A stretch of 64,000 nt of DNA, taken from contig NC_088792.1 of the NCBI RefSeq assembly GCF_011386835.1, forward strand, positions 40,476,882 through 40,540,881, in the 5' to 3' direction. The notes under the pieces are model-generated. The model ran no database searches, was not told the origin of the DNA, and saw only the letters and a list, made by a program, of their open reading frames with translations. The translations under genes and the position numbers were made by a program. The stretch is from Chrysemys picta bellii. Taxonomy: Eukaryota; Chordata; Testudines; Emydidae. This document shows positions 30,522 through 43,073 of this stretch, piece by piece (the stretch's first letter is position 1; each line of letters starts with the position of its first letter).

Positions 30522-31735
30522 GTTAAAAATGCCTTCGCCAATAAAACTTTGTGTAAGCCACATATCAGTGAAGCTTTTCATAAAACAAAAGCAGAACACA
30601 GTATCTTAAAAAGGAGGGACTGGTGTAAATCATATTGCTCCATTGACTTCAAGGAGCTTGAAATCAATGGAGATTTACACTGGCTGATGGTCTGACTCTA
30701 GTAATTGTAAAGCTACTATTCCCAGATGATGATGTAGATGTTTGCAGGGCAGCTATTTTGGTCATAAATCAGACCAAAGTTTACCCAAGTTTTATGTGAA
30801 TTAAGGTACACCAGACCAAAAACTTAAGAGCAGACCTGGCATTTTTAACAGTTTTTCCCAATAAAGCTGCACACAGGGAAAATGGTAATGCTCTGGAACC
30901 TGCATAGTTGCAGATAGCCTCCTGGTTCAAGTGGGTTTAATTGCTGTTCCCTTGGCTAGTCTTATTGTGCAAGGCCATTACCTCAGTGACATTCAATCAT
31001 TCTGAAGTAATTTGGAATTCCTGGTTTTGATTTGGATTTCTCAATCAGAATCTTTCTTGGAGGGTCATAAAAGATGTGTGGATAATTTTAAATAGCCTTC
31101 TTCACATCAGGAATACCCTGTTCTGAACCATACCTCAAAAACATTTGAGAAGTAGAAATTTGGCTGCTTATTGGAATACACTGCTTCCATGGCCCAGAAA
31201 TAGTGCTGATGTGTCTAAAATCATCCCCAGTGGTTTGAACGATACCTAAAAGACAGGAATTCATTGGTGCAATTCTTGAAAAGTTTGGCTTTCACCAGAA
31301 AGGCTTTTCTATTGCCTGCAGGTCACACAGAATGAAGCAGCAACTTTCCTCACAAAACTGAGAAGCTAGGGGTAGATGCGGTGCTCACCTTGAGGTTTTT
31401 TTACACTGGTTGCTGTAGCAATTGCATGAAGCTTGTAGGAGTGCATGTTGCAGGACAGAAGAGTTTGGAAGAGGCACCAGGAAATCAGTTTTTGTGCCCA
31501 TGGCTTGAATGCTAGCTGCAGTTGCAGTACCTTTATAAAAAGTTCTCTCAATCAAGAGCCAGTTTAGTTTTAGGAACATTGCATACTTTCATGTTATTAC
31601 CTAGCACACAATACATGAAACAGCTGCCTTTAAAGTGAAAGATTCTTTGAGCTGGCCCTGCTGTTTTTTAACCCCCTCAGCTGAATAGGTACTGGCTATA
31701 TTAAAAAGCTTCTCCTCGATAGGTGAACAGATAGT

Positions 31736-31832
31736 AAGTGTGAAAAATCAGGACTGGGGGGTGATAGGCACCTATATAAGACAAAGACCTGAATATTGGT
31801 ACTGTCCCTATAAAATGGGGACATCTGGTGAC
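31736..31832. repeat. Mariner-type MITE, partial
   Basis: GTGAAAAATCAGGACTGGGG, then TGTCCCTATAAAATGGGGACATCTGGTGACCCT resembles the complete element at 53402-53520. The left terminal repeat is missing. Confidence 0.65.
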
Positions 31833-32640
31833 CCTGCTCCTCAAGCCTCATCCTATTAGGCTTTTTCACTCAGATATTACCAATTCACTGTCTAGGAGAT
31901 CTGCTATTGCACATTGGGTCAGCTGGCAATCTTACTTTTGGTGTGTCAGTTCTCAGTCATGCAATTTATTGACATCTCCCTTAGCTCATCACTTTTCATT
32001 TCTAACATGCATCTGAAAATGCTATGTTTTTGCGTAGGACCACTCTCAAACCCACACTTGCTAATGACACCTCATAAAATCAGTGGGGCCAATCATCCAG
32101 CAGAGCACTGTTTGACATTAATAAAGGTGGCAGAATTGGGTGTTCAATATAGTGCTACATGAGTGCTAAAATTCACTACAATGCACATAGACTTCTTCAG
32201 TGGTTGGGGGCCTAGTGGCCACTAGATCCCTGGCTTATTTGGAAAATTATCCATTGGAAAGCTTGTCTCAATGTTGGCAGCTACAGCAGGCATCATTATA
32301 TTGTTGACATTTACCCTTTGAAAGCAATTAATTTTACTGTGCTAGTGTAAGTGTTCCCTATACACAGGAATTCATGTAACACTTCAGTAACACTAATTAA
32401 TTTCAAACGACAAAATTGCCAACATTTTAATGGAGTTCGCTGGATGCACAGACCTCAGCATGAGCAGCTGGACTCCACTTCTGAAGTCTGAGTTTGTTGC
32501 AAACACTGGCTTCCCAACACCCTTTTATATACAGGAGGTCAGCAAAATATGGGAATGCCTAAAAAAAACCTCTAGTAGGCATCCTCCTCAAAACCTTCAG
32601 GTCAGCCGCAGGATTCTGGTATGTTTTGAAGACTGGAGAG

Positions 32641-32666
32641 AGGAAGGAAGGAAGGGAGAAAGAGAG

Positions 32667-32697
<31 letters not shown>
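32641..32697. repeat. Compound microsatellite (GGAA)n-(GA)n-(TG)n
   Basis: A short GGAA run is followed by GA dinucleotides and about 13 TG units ending at 32697. Confidence 0.95.
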
Positions 32698-32704
<7 letters not shown>

Positions 32705-33885
32705 TTTGCAGGCCCTCCCAAAATCCCTAACCCAGTGTTGCCAATTCAGGTTGTAAAACTTTAATCCTTTGCTTCACAACAGATATTGTCTTGAGCTGAA
32801 GTGTTTGGAAGTAGCTCCAAAACAGAAAAAACCTTCCCAACCCCTGAGGGATATTTGGAATAAAGTTTTGGCTCAATATAGTCATGGTATCTGGGCTCAA
32901 AATTCAAATCAAAATCTGACCTTTACCAGCCATTGGAAATGCTCTCAGATGGAGTTTTAGTTCAGCCTTATCCCTACTTTGGAACTACCACAAATTCACA
33001 GAGAATCTCTAAAATAAATTGGTGCTCAGATGCATTAGTGGTTTACAAACATACACATTAATACTTCACCTTTGGTGGTCTCAGTAAGTAGGAACCCTCC
33101 CTTTGCAAGCTCATTGACCAAATGGCTAAGAGGGAGTTAAACCCCTCCTCTTTCTTCTCATTACAATGATGCTTATGAGAGATGATTCGTGTTGTGTCAT
33201 TTCTTCCATGTACTTTGTCACCAGAGTGCACTATCAGTATTTTAATGCCTCATATATTCCATGAAAGATGGTTGTAAACTGTGCTACATTGACCTTTCCC
33301 TCATTCTACAGTTTGATCCTCCGTTGATCATCATTATTCTTTGTTTACAGTGAGAGTAGCCTGCTCTGAAGAGGCTGGTCAAAATTCTGACTATTTAAAC
33401 TTTTTAAGTCTATGATATATGTCATTACAAGGTTTATAACCTTCCACACGTTATTCTGACCTTCTGCATTTCTGACAAAAACTGTAACAAAAATACAAAA
33501 TGTCAGGAAACTGCTATTGTGTCAATGCTTGTAGGGAGGTAGGAAGTGGTATAATTTTACTTACATTTTTTAGTATGTAAACTTCAGAGCCAGTTTCTGG
33601 CACTGCACAATTCAGCTATACAGAGATGGCATTGCATGCTGCAAAAGCAGTGCAGACATGCACCCATACTAACATTCCTTTGCCAGCTTAAAAGGATAAG
33701 AGACAGAGTATAGTGACTTCAAAAAAGGCAACTCAGTTTAAATAGATAAAGTTATAGTTTAGATTTAAAAATACATAAATATGGGCAAACAACCCAGAAA
33801 TGGATCCAGAACAGGGAAAACTTGTGCAGCTAGCTAGCTGCTTTTTCAAGCTCAAGTCTATCAGTAAATAATCACAAAAAGAGTT

Positions 33886-34266
33886 CTATACACCGGGTGG
33901 GAAACAGTTTTTCCATCCTACAAATTTTTTTTAAAGATTTCAAAAAATGTCCCCATTCCACACTGGGTCAAAACCAAGACCTTTCAAAATTTTCTGGAGA
34001 GACTTGCCCCAGAGATTAGGGCATTCATATAGGATATGAAATGAGGCACAAGCTGGGTCTTCTACTATCAAATGGGAGTGCTCTAATCACATGGCCAGTA
34101 GCCATTCTAGTCCCTATTGCTCTCAAAATTCCATCCTGGACCTGAAAAACTTTTACTGAAACTGATATATTCCACAGAGAGATTTGGTTCCATCCAATTG
34201 GCATTTTCCCATGAAAAAACATTTTGTTGAAAAATTCCCAAGCAGATCTAATTTGGAAGAGCTTTC
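33886..34266. repeat. AT-rich composite repeat with tRNA-like core
   Basis: Flanks carry TTTCAAAA and GAAAAATTCCC words. The core at about 34000-34115 has GAGATTAGGGCATTCATATAGG and, inverted, GAGTGCTCTAATCACATGGCC. It has the same organisation as 4611-5054 and 49560-49930. Confidence 0.45.
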
Positions 34267-34889
34267 TAACCAAGAAGAAAAGGGGCATTTATGGCACAGG
34301 ACCTATACAAGAATAAATTAATCACCCATATTCTGGCCAACATCGGCTCTATGCATAGTCAATCCATGCACATTATTACTTCTAAAAGGTCAAAAGCAAA
34401 TATTGGGAGCGTAGTTTGTGGACAGTTGCCATCGTTGTGTGAGGAGGCATATGTCCCTGAAATACAGGCACTGTCCAACAACTCATCTCTTTGGCTCATA
34501 TCATGGAGGGATGGCTTGTCAGTGCTATTTAGGAGGCAAGAATCAGGTTTGGAGAACTTCCACCCCGTGTTTGTTCTTCTCAGGTGTCCTAGCGTGTATC
34601 TGTGCACACTGGGCACCCATCACTTGGATGTAAAATAGTAATCTCCTGATTTTAAGTGTATCCTGGTCTAGATTAACATAGAGAGAGAACAGACTCTTTA
34701 AGGCCCTTTTATGACAAGTGGGCCTAAAAATGTATCCAAATTGTGAGCTCAACCATAAAAAAAATGTAAATTTTCAAGAGATATTAATAATCTATAAGTA
34801 GCAAATATTGATGGGGAAAGGTACAAAAGGGAGATATTATAACTTAATTTGTCTAAACAAAAAGGCCAAGTTAATATGATTCAAGGGCT

Positions 34890-35624
34890 ATGTTGGAATT
34901 ATGGCATGGAGTCAGAAGTTATTGAGCCAAAATTGGTATGTTGGAGATTAGGCCTAACTAGTGGATAAACTAATAAGGGGATGGGCTGTTCCACCCATCA
35001 CTCCCTTTCCGGGTCCTTAAAAGAAAGATTTTGTGGGGAAAGCACAAAAGAACAACAAGAAGAGACAGAAAGAACAGACGGCATCTACTGGAGTGAGCTT
35101 TATCAGCATGGCCGCCACCCCCACCATTTCCTGGGACCCTGGGCCTTCATCATCCTGATCCTGGGAGCTGTCCTGACCAGAATGGGCCAGAGAGAGAAGG
35201 ATGCAGGTGACATTTCCACCCCTACCAGCTCCAGCTGAATCTCAAACACTACCTGGGATGACAGTTATTACCATCTTTAATACCATCTGAGAGACAGTCA
35301 AACAAGGGGGCTTGTCCTTCTAAGATTGGACTTTAACAAGAGCAGCAGCAGCCCATCTCAACCAATTTCTTTTTTTCCCCAAAAAGCACAGTTATTACCA
35401 TCATTAATACCATCTAAAAGACTGTCAAACAACAGGGAGGTTGTTTGCTAAAGGGAAAGGGAACAAGGGATGTTGTTAAAATGAACACCTTATTTCATAC
35501 TTCACATTTGAAATGATTTAACTATTTTAATGGTGTGCTTGTCATGGTGCTAAGTAAATTAGGTCTCTTTATACCAAGCCCTGGACTGTGTTTAATGCTG
35601 GACAGTGACTGGGTCATGTTAACA
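34890..35624 (+). repeat. Candidate LTR with internal duplication
   Basis: It starts TGTTGGAATTATGG and ends CATGTTAACA. It includes an 85-codon ORF (34981-35235, one hydrophobic stretch FIILILGAVL) and a 45-bp direct repeat, 35261-35306 and 35390-35434 (ACAGTTATTACCATC.TTAATACC). No second LTR, pol or target duplication was found, so the LTR call is an inference. Confidence 0.35.
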
Positions 35625-36774
35625 CCTTTAGTCCATATATTCCATCTAAATTAATGCAATAGCCCCCAATCTATTTAGTCACTTGCACAAAGCCCCACTG
35701 ACTTCAAAAAGACTTCTATGTGGATGAAGGCGTCCACTTGTGTGGAATTTACTGCAGGAACAGGGCCTAACTATACAGGATTAAAGCAAATCATGTTCAG
35801 TAGAATGTATAATTTTCAATTATGTTAAAAGGGATTATCAACTCCAGATAATCTCATCCTTCTACTACATGTCTGGATTGCTTTTCTATACTCCTGACTC
35901 ATACTTATCTTTTGCTCAAATTAACAGTGGCCACTGAGTCAGAGGAAGAGGATTTTCCACCTTCCCCACTCAAAAAGCTCATTACTTTTCAATTATTAAA
36001 ATATTTCCAGCAGCTGGTAACTCAAATCTACATTTTTTGATTAACCACTGAGAAGCACTGCTGAAAGATTATAATACTGCAAGCTTTCCTCTGTTGATAT
36101 CTTAGACTCTTTGTTTTCTATTTGAAAACTTCTCAGTTAATTAAAAAAGGAATTGAAAGTAAACTGTGGTCAGGAATGTGGATCTTCACTTTGGAGAGTA
36201 CGTGCTAAAATGTAATTTAAACAGCAGTAATTACCCAAAAGAGTAAATAATCCCAACATGGTTTTGGAAAAACGTTCCTGCTCCATCACCTCCCTCAAAT
36301 GTTTAACATTCATGCATAATAAACTCGAAATTTAAAAAGCAATATCATTTTCAGGCCATCGCTAAGTAGAGATAAATTTGCTGAAAGGTAGATATCCAAA
36401 AGGATGCAATAAAGTTATACCTATTAAAGGCATTCAAAAGTATAACTTGAGGGCCCAATCAGCCTGCAATTGTACTGACAAAAATTTTATAGTTACTGCT
36501 TCAGGGAGGTGATAAAACTGGCTCGTTTCACATTTTATTTTGAGATTTGGTTTGTTTACCTTGTATTTGGTTTAAATTTAATAGTTCCTTTATTTCCCTT
36601 TTCTCCCATAAACATATTTGAAAATTGGATTAGGTCCAGGGATAGTAGGCCACACAGCTAGGGATAACATTTTCAAATGTGAGTGTTTAAATTTTGGCAC
36701 CTAAATTCATATTTAGATACCTAAACAAATGGAGTGAGTGTCAAAGGCGAATGTAGACATTAGTGAGAGTGGAG

Positions 36775-37333
36775 GTGCTCAGCACCTATGAACAGCAGAC
36801 CACTCACCCCTTCCAGAGTCCCAACTCAAAACTGAAGAAATAAAAACTCATTCATCTTTCCCAGGCTCGATCCTCAGCAGGTTCCTCACAGAGTTCTTCC
36901 TTACTCTCCGTTACAGAGTGCTACCACCTCCCAGGGCTTTCTCTCAGGAGGCCCAGCTCCACCAAAGTTGCTGAACCTCAAGGCCTCTTCCCTGAGTCTC
37001 TCTTCTCCTAGACCTGCTTTAGGAGCGTCATCTCCTTCTCCTTAGCTGCCCTCTCCCCCCAAGGGCAGTCCCAGGGCACAAGTGCCATCCTGCAAGCCCC
37101 GATGTGATTCCTTTTCCAGATTGTGGAAACTCCCAACTACTTCTCCCCTGGGTCCCATCTCCCTATTGTCTGCAGTCATTTCTTTGTAGGGACCACTCAG
37201 TCTGAGTCGCCACTGCTAGGTCTAATTCTTAATTACCTGTCTTCTTTCCAGGTGCCATAGAATAGCTTAAATGAGCTCTCTGGATCTCTTTAACCCTGTC
37301 ACTGCCAGTGTGGTGTTTATATACTCCATCACA
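36775..37333 (-). repeat. Candidate LTR, antisense
   Basis: On the minus strand it begins TGTGATGGAGTATATAAACA, then CACTGGCAGTGACAGGGTTAAAG. On the plus strand the body is pyrimidine-rich. The right edge at 37333 is clear by motif; the left edge is a guess. Confidence 0.35.
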
Positions 37334-37681
37334 TGTAGATAACTAGCCAGTTCTTTACATTATTTTTATTCCTCTGCCTAAAACCCAACTGATACTAACC
37401 CAAATCTTCTGACATTCAGTAAATTCAGTTAAATATTATGAATATTATTAAATAAGTTAGTGCTCATCCACATTTGCTAGTTTTGGCAGGAAGATGATTT
37501 TGGAAAAAATTGGTATTTCTGACCCAATTCAAACCTGAAAGTACAGGCTACAAAGCTTTGTATAAGTTCAGGAAAGATATGAAAGGCAATCAGACATTTG
37601 GATACTTATCCTAAAATGAACCATACCATTTGATGTTCACTCTTCACAAACCAGGCACAGGAGAGGATTGATCCTGAGGTT

Positions 37682-37963
37682 GTGCCTATGGAGGGTTTCT
37701 CCAAAAGTTTGTCTTTGGAAAGTAGCTGTTTGGCTGTGAATGAAGTTTCTGAATGTCTATCTAATGTCTCAGAAGTAAATCTGGAATTAGATCAAGTGAA
37801 GGGAGAGGAGAACAAGGAGATTTTGGATGAGCCTAGGCAGTCTTGTGAGCTGATGGCTTTATCTAGTCAGCAGTTTGGGAAGGCAAGGAGAGTGGAAGAT
37901 GAGTGTCCCTATACTATTACAACAGAAAAACTTCAAAAACAGACTCCAACGAGAGACTGCTGA
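37682..37963 (+). pseudogene. Unidentified acidic ORF fused to PLE tail
   Basis: A 93-codon open frame with an acidic, Ser/Glu-rich product (for example VSECLSNVSEVNLELDQVKG). The last 16 or so codons (from about 37915) run into PLE sequence in a different frame from the PLE protein. I do not recognise a domain. Its composition resembles linker regions of Gypsy-type polyproteins, but that is a guess. It may be part of the inserted unit, since a possible 9-bp duplication ACTCTTCAC flanks 37648-38360. Confidence 0.3.
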
Positions 37964-38360
37964 GCTGGAATTGATATGCAAACTAGACACAATCAACAAA
38001 GGATTGAATAAGGACTGGGAATGGCTGAGCCATTACAAACATTGAATCTATCTCCCCTTGTAAGTATTCTCACACTTCTTATCAAACTGTCTGTATTGGG
38101 CTATCTTGATTATCACTTCAAAAGTTTTTTTTCTCTTACTTAATTGGCCTCTCAGAGTTGGTAAGACAACTCCCACCTGTTTATGCTCTCTGTATTTGTG
38201 TATATATATATCCTCAATATTTATTCCACTCTGTATGCATCCAAATAAGTGGGCTGTAGCCCACGAAAGCTTATGCTCTAATAAATTTGTTAGTCTCTAA
38301 GGTGCCACAAGTACTCCTGTTCTTTTTGCGGATACAGACTAACACGGCTGCTACTCTGAA
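37915..38360 (+). mobile_element. Penelope-like element 3' end
   Basis: It includes the C-terminal PLE coding tail in frame at 37929-38045: NFKNRLQRETAELELICKLD, then TINKGLNKDWEWLSHYKH and a stop. The 3' part has CTTGATTATCACTTCAAAAG, CCACGAAAGCTTATGCTC and GATACAGACTAACACGGCTG. A possible 9-bp target duplication (37639-37647 and 38361-38369) would place the start further left. Confidence 0.85.
38235..38277 (+). ncRNA. Hammerhead-ribozyme-like motif with intact stem II
   Basis: AUGCAU is followed by CCAAAUA (core damaged), stem-loop GUGGGCUGUAGCCCAC (6 perfect pairs), GAAA, then GCUUAUGC. Stem II, GAAA, the AGCU palindrome and the GCAU/AUGC stem I are all preserved. Confidence 0.45.
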
Positions 38361-38625
38361 ACTCTTCACTAGAATTTACGTAAGACTCTTCATTTCCTTC
38401 CTCCTTCTCTGCTGCAATTAACAATTTTTTCCTCAATGCCAAACAATCTGGCCAGAATACAATGTATAGTTTGCTCCAATAGTACATTATTTTCTACCTT
38501 TTAAAGCCAAGCTCTGCTCAGCTTCCTCATATGAGTAGTCCCAATGCAAGGTGAGGCAATAGATTAACATAAGGAAAGTCCTCAATCAAATTCAACAATA
38601 AACAAATGTAACAAAAATATGTGTG

Positions 38626-39703
38626 TGACAGGTTGGATCACAGAAACCCCCTTGGGAGCTGCCACCTAATGTGCAAAGACTACTTCTATCCCTGTTTTCC
38701 CTGCCAGCTCAGGACTCCAGCACCCTGTCTTGCTGAGCCAGACACTCCCGTCTGCTCCAACAAAGACCCAGGGTCTGAATTACTTGCCCCAAAGCTGCAG
38801 GTTTACCTGAAAACAGCTCACAGAAGTGTGCTTGTCTTTAACACTCAGATGCCCAACTCCCAATGGGGTCTAAACCCAAATAAATCCGTTTTACCCTGTA
38901 TAAAGCTTATGCAGGGTAAACTCATAAATTGTTCACCCTCTATAACACTGATAGAGAGATATGCACAGTTGTTTGCTCCTCCAGGTATTAATACATATTC
39001 TGAGTTAATTAATGAGTAAAAAGTGATTTTATTAAATACAGAAAGTAGGATTTAAGTGGTTCCAAGTAGTAACAGACAGAACAAAGTAAGTCACCAAGCA
39101 AAATAAAATAAAATGTGCAAATCTATGTCTAATCAAACTGAATACAGATAATCTCACCCTCAGAGATGCTTCAGTAAGTTTTTTCCTCAGACTGGACACC
39201 TTCCAGGCCTGGGCACAATTCTTTCCCCTGGTACAGCGCTTGTTCCAGCTCAGGTGGTAGCTAGGGGATTCTTCATGATGGCTCCTCTCTCCTCTCTCCT
39301 TTGTTCTCTTCCACCCCTTTATATATCTTTTGCATAAGGTGGGAACCCTTTGTCCCTCTGGGTTTCCACCCCCCCTCATTGGAAAAGCACCAGGTTAAAA
39401 ATGGATTCCAGTTCAGGTGACATGATCACATGTCACTGCAAGATTTCATTACCCACTTACCAGCACACACATATACAGGAAGACTAACAGGTAAACACAG
39501 CCATCTGCAGACAATGGTCCTAGTTAATGGGAGTCATCATTTTTGGTTCTTCTTCTCATAGGGTGGGGGAAAGGAGAGAAACCATATCCACAAGATTTTA
39601 GAGTACAGGAGATTTATTTTTAGAACTCCTTGAAAATTAAGTTTACTGATCAGTCCACCTTATGTCCTAATAATAATATCAGGCATTGGACAGAAAGTGT
39701 TAC
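38626..39703 (-). mobile_element. Endogenous-retrovirus-type LTR, antisense
   Basis: On the minus strand the segment starts TGTAACACTTTCTGTCC, has a TATA box (GATATATAAAGG) at about 39317-39328, and ends GATCCAACCTGTCACA. The plus-strand sequence GTGACAGGTTGGATCACAGA is, from memory, a very frequent start of a turtle LTR repeat. No internal retroviral genes are next to it, so it would be a solo LTR. The target duplication is not clear. Confidence 0.55.
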
Positions 39704-40962
39704 AATACATGAATCATTAACTATCAAAGTATATAAAACTACTAAACCAGTAATAGGACTTTTCTGTGCTTTCTGCATGTGAATGCTTATAACTTAGAGC
39801 TGAACTATGATAATTCATTATATGTTAGTGGCAAAACACTTATTTTCAGTGGACTTCTCAAAAATTAACTATTTGGGGTGAGTATAGAGAGAAAACCGTT
39901 AGATTTCAGGGACACAACTATGCTTCTCCTTTGGAGTGCACCAGTGTGCTAATGGAGAAAACACAGATGGGTCCTGTACCATCTAAAAGGATTAGAAATC
40001 ACAGTGTCTGGGTGATATAGCTCCCTAATCATAGGGCAGCAACCTACTGTAATATTTTGTGTTCAATATGGCAACCACTTAGGGACTGTGCTCAAGTGGC
40101 TGCCTTCATTGAAAGTTCTCAGTATAAAACCAAACAAGAATGAAGCCTTCTTATTTTACTGCTTACTCTGGATGGGCAGGGTAAATTGCCTGAAATATGA
40201 AGGAGCTACCCAGGGTTATTTATCTTTAGGAACAAATTACATGACAACTGATGCTATCTGTAACACCCTTTTTGCGCTAACATTATAGTGTTGGAGACTA
40301 TGAATAGCAAAGAACAAATGCTTCTGCCCATATCATTTTAACTCATTTTTGTCCTCTCCAACTTCTGATTATAGTATTGGGCAGTCTCCAGACAGGAACA
40401 TAAACTGCTCAGTCTGCTCTACATACTTCAAGTCTAACATTAACTGTGCCTATCAGGAGGCACTCAAGGCCTTCTTTCGATCTAACTTACACCAATGTAA
40501 CCCAAATGGGGCTGCTCATGATTTACACCAGAGTAAATGAAATCAGAAAGAGGCCCTGGGTGCACAGAGCCTGTGATACACTGGTATGGCAGATAATCTC
40601 CTCCTTAGAGAACTACAGCATCACCTCCATCTACGTTCTATTTGCCCGGAGAATACAAATCCTGGAATAACATTGTGACAGAGAATGATGTGCAGCCTAT
40701 GGGACTTAATTTTCTATCTTTCTTTTCATTGTGAATAGAGGTCATGAGTGATGTATATGTTTTTAAGTAAATAATACCTTTGAGAACAGATCTATGGAGT
40801 GTAAAAGCATTACATAAAATTCATTCTTTTTCTCCACTTAGGTATAAATGTAAGATTATCAATAGCATTCTCAGGTATCATTTATGCATTCTCTGTCTCA
40901 AAGACTCTTTTGAATACACTGACATTAATTTCACACTACCTCAAAGCAATGCCTGTTTACTA

Positions 40963-41168
40963 TAATAATAATAATAATAATATATGGAGATATCCTATCT
41001 CCTAGAACTGGAAGGGACCTTGAAAGGTCATCGAGTCCAGCCCCCTGCCTTCACTAGCAGGACCAAGTACTGATTTTGCCCCAGATCCCCAAGTGGCCCC
41101 CTCAAGGATTGAACTCACAACCCTGGGTTTAGCAGGCCAATGCTCAAACCACTGAGCTATCCCTCCCC

Positions 41169-41170
<2 letters not shown>
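40963..41170 (-). mobile_element. tRNA-derived SINE with CR1-like tail
   Basis: On the minus strand it begins GGGGGAGGGATAGCTCAGTG, with an A box at 41140-41159 (TAGCTCAGTGGTTTGAGCAT) and a B box at 41106-41123 (GGGTTGTGAGTTCAATCC). A CR1-like region follows (GGACTCGATGACCTTTCAAG), ending in a (TTA)n tail at 40963-40982. The RNA polymerase III boxes are well preserved, so this is a fairly young copy. Confidence 0.92.

Positions 41171-41171
<1 letters not shown>

Positions 41172-41201
<30 letters not shown>
41172..41201. repeat. (TA)n microsatellite
   Basis: Fifteen TA units abut the 5' end of the SINE. Confidence 0.97.
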
Positions 41202-41204
<3 letters not shown>

Positions 41205-41547
41205 AGCACATTCTAACACACACAAAGAAGTCCAGCATAAATATACTACAATGGAAAGTATCTAACCACTAAACTGCAAACACAAATATGTAGCGTGAAC
41301 ACTCCCCACAATACATGATATTGCATTTAAATTTAGTGTTTGTTTAATCTGTGAATTATAAGAACATAAAAACAGCCATATTGGGTCAGACCAAAGGTCC
41401 ACCTAGTATCCTGTCTTCCAACAGTGGCCAATGCCAGGTGCCCCAGAGAGAATGAACAGAACAGGTAATCATCAAGTGATCCATCCCGTCATCCATTCCC
41501 AACTTCTGGCAAACAGAGGCTAGGGCCACCATCCCTGTCCATCCTGG

Positions 41548-42262
41548 CTAATAGCCATTGATGGACCTATCCTCCATGAATTTATCTAGCTCTTTTTTGA
41601 ACCCTGTCATGGTTTTGGCCTTCACAACATCCTCTGGCAAGGCGTTCCACAGGTTGACTGTGTGTTGTGTGAAAAAATAATTCCTTTTGTTTGTTTTGAA
41701 CCTGCTGCCTATTAATTTTATTTGGTAGCCCTTTGTTCTTGTGTTATGAGAAGGAACAAATAACACTTCCTTATTTACTTTCTCCACACCAGTCATGATT
41801 TTATAGACGTCTATCATATCCCCCCTTAATCGTGTCTTTTCCAAGCTGAAAAGTCCCATTCTTATTAATCTCTTCTCATACGGCAGCCATTCCATACCCC
41901 TAATCATTTTTGTTGCCCTTTTCTGAACTTTTTACAATTCCAATATATCTTTTTTGAGATGGGGTGACCTCATCTGCACACAGTATTCAAGATGTGGGCA
42001 TACCATGGATTTATATAGAAGCAATATGATATTTATTTTCTGTCTTATTATCTATCCCTTTCTTATTGATTCCCAACATTCTGTTCGCTTTTTTGACTGC
42101 TGCTGAACATTGAGTGGATGTTTTCAGAGAACTATCCACAATGACTCCAAGATCTCTTTCTTGGGTGGTAACAGCTAATTTAGATCCCATCATTTTATAT
42201 GTATAGTTGGGATTATGTTTTCCAATGTGCATTACTTTGCATTTATCAACGTTGAATTTCAT
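41548..42262 (-). pseudogene. CR1 ORF2 C-terminal fragments
   Basis: Two open pieces are present. 42262-42011 has MKFNVDKCKVMHIGKHNPNY and DLGVIVDSSLKTS. 41907-41548 has [34 protein letters not shown] and [18 protein letters not shown]. Between them about 100 bp, including the [11 protein letters not shown] block, is altered or lost. Confidence 0.88.
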
Positions 42263-42349
42263 CTGCCATTTTCTTGCCTAGTCACCCAGTTTTGAGAGAT
42301 CCTTCTGTAGCTCTTTGCAGTTTGCCCGGGACTTAACTATTTTGCCACC

Positions 42350-42733
42350 TCACTGTTTTACCCTTTTTTCCAGATCATTTATTAATATGCTAAATAGGAA
42401 TGGGCCCAGTACAGTCCCCTGGGAGACATCATTATTTACCTCTCTCCATTCTGAAAACTGACCATTTATTCCTACCCTTTGTTTCCTATATTTTAACCAG
42501 TTACAAATCCATGAGAGAAACTTTCTTCTTATCCCATGAGTGCTTACTTTGCTTAAGAGCCTTTGGTGAGGGACCTTGTCAAAGGCTTTCTGAAAAACCA
42601 AATACACTACATCCACTGGATCCCCTTTGTCCACATGTTTGTTGACCCCCTCAAAGAATTCTAGAAGATTGGTGAGGCATGATTTCCCTTTACAAAAACC
42701 ACATTGACTATTCCCCCCACAAATTATGTTCAA
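42350..42733 (-). pseudogene. CR1 reverse transcriptase fragment
   Basis: A 127-codon fragment has the RT blocks VVYLVFQKAFDKVPHQRLLS and VSQGTVLGPFLFSILINDLE. The first is normally F.DF.KAFD, with the catalytic Asp replaced here by a Val/Gln context. The FADD motif that should follow INDLE is missing, and the sequence passes directly into the downstream region. It cannot encode an active enzyme. Confidence 0.88.
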
Positions 42734-43073
42734 CTATGTGTCTGACAATTTTGTTCTTTACTATAGTTTCAACCAGTTTGCCCGGTACTGAAGTCAGGCT
42801 TACCAGCCTGTAATTGCCAGGATCACCTCTGGAGCCCTTTTTAAAAATTGGCGTCCCATTAGCTATCCTCCAGTCATTTGGTTATATATCTACTATCACT
42901 TTTCTTTAGGTATCTATTTTTTCTTTTGGTTAAGACAGTTATTTTGTTTTAAATTGATGTGCATTTTTAAAAAATATTTCATCAGTCAGATACTGCATTT
43001 ATATTTAAGCCAGAGGCAACATGCACTCAACATTTTCTGATACAGTATGAGGAAAAGGCACAGATTGTCTAGC

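Larger units (their letters stand above)
41355..42890 (-). mobile_element. CR1 LINE, antisense, 5'-truncated
   Basis: The minus strand carries the RT and C-terminal part of CR1 ORF2, then a 3' UTR ending TGGTCTGACCCAATATGGC and TTTTTATGTTCTTAT. The tail is the same subfamily as 19539-19898, 59850-60770 and 61893-62010. The 5' end fades at about 42890 within the block PGNYR/VPGKLVE. Frame breaks separate three coding pieces. Confidence 0.9.

Noticed and set aside
41106..41159. Possible tRNA gene on the minus strand
   Set aside because: A and B boxes are present, but the sequence continues into a CR1-like tail with (TTA)n, so it is a SINE.
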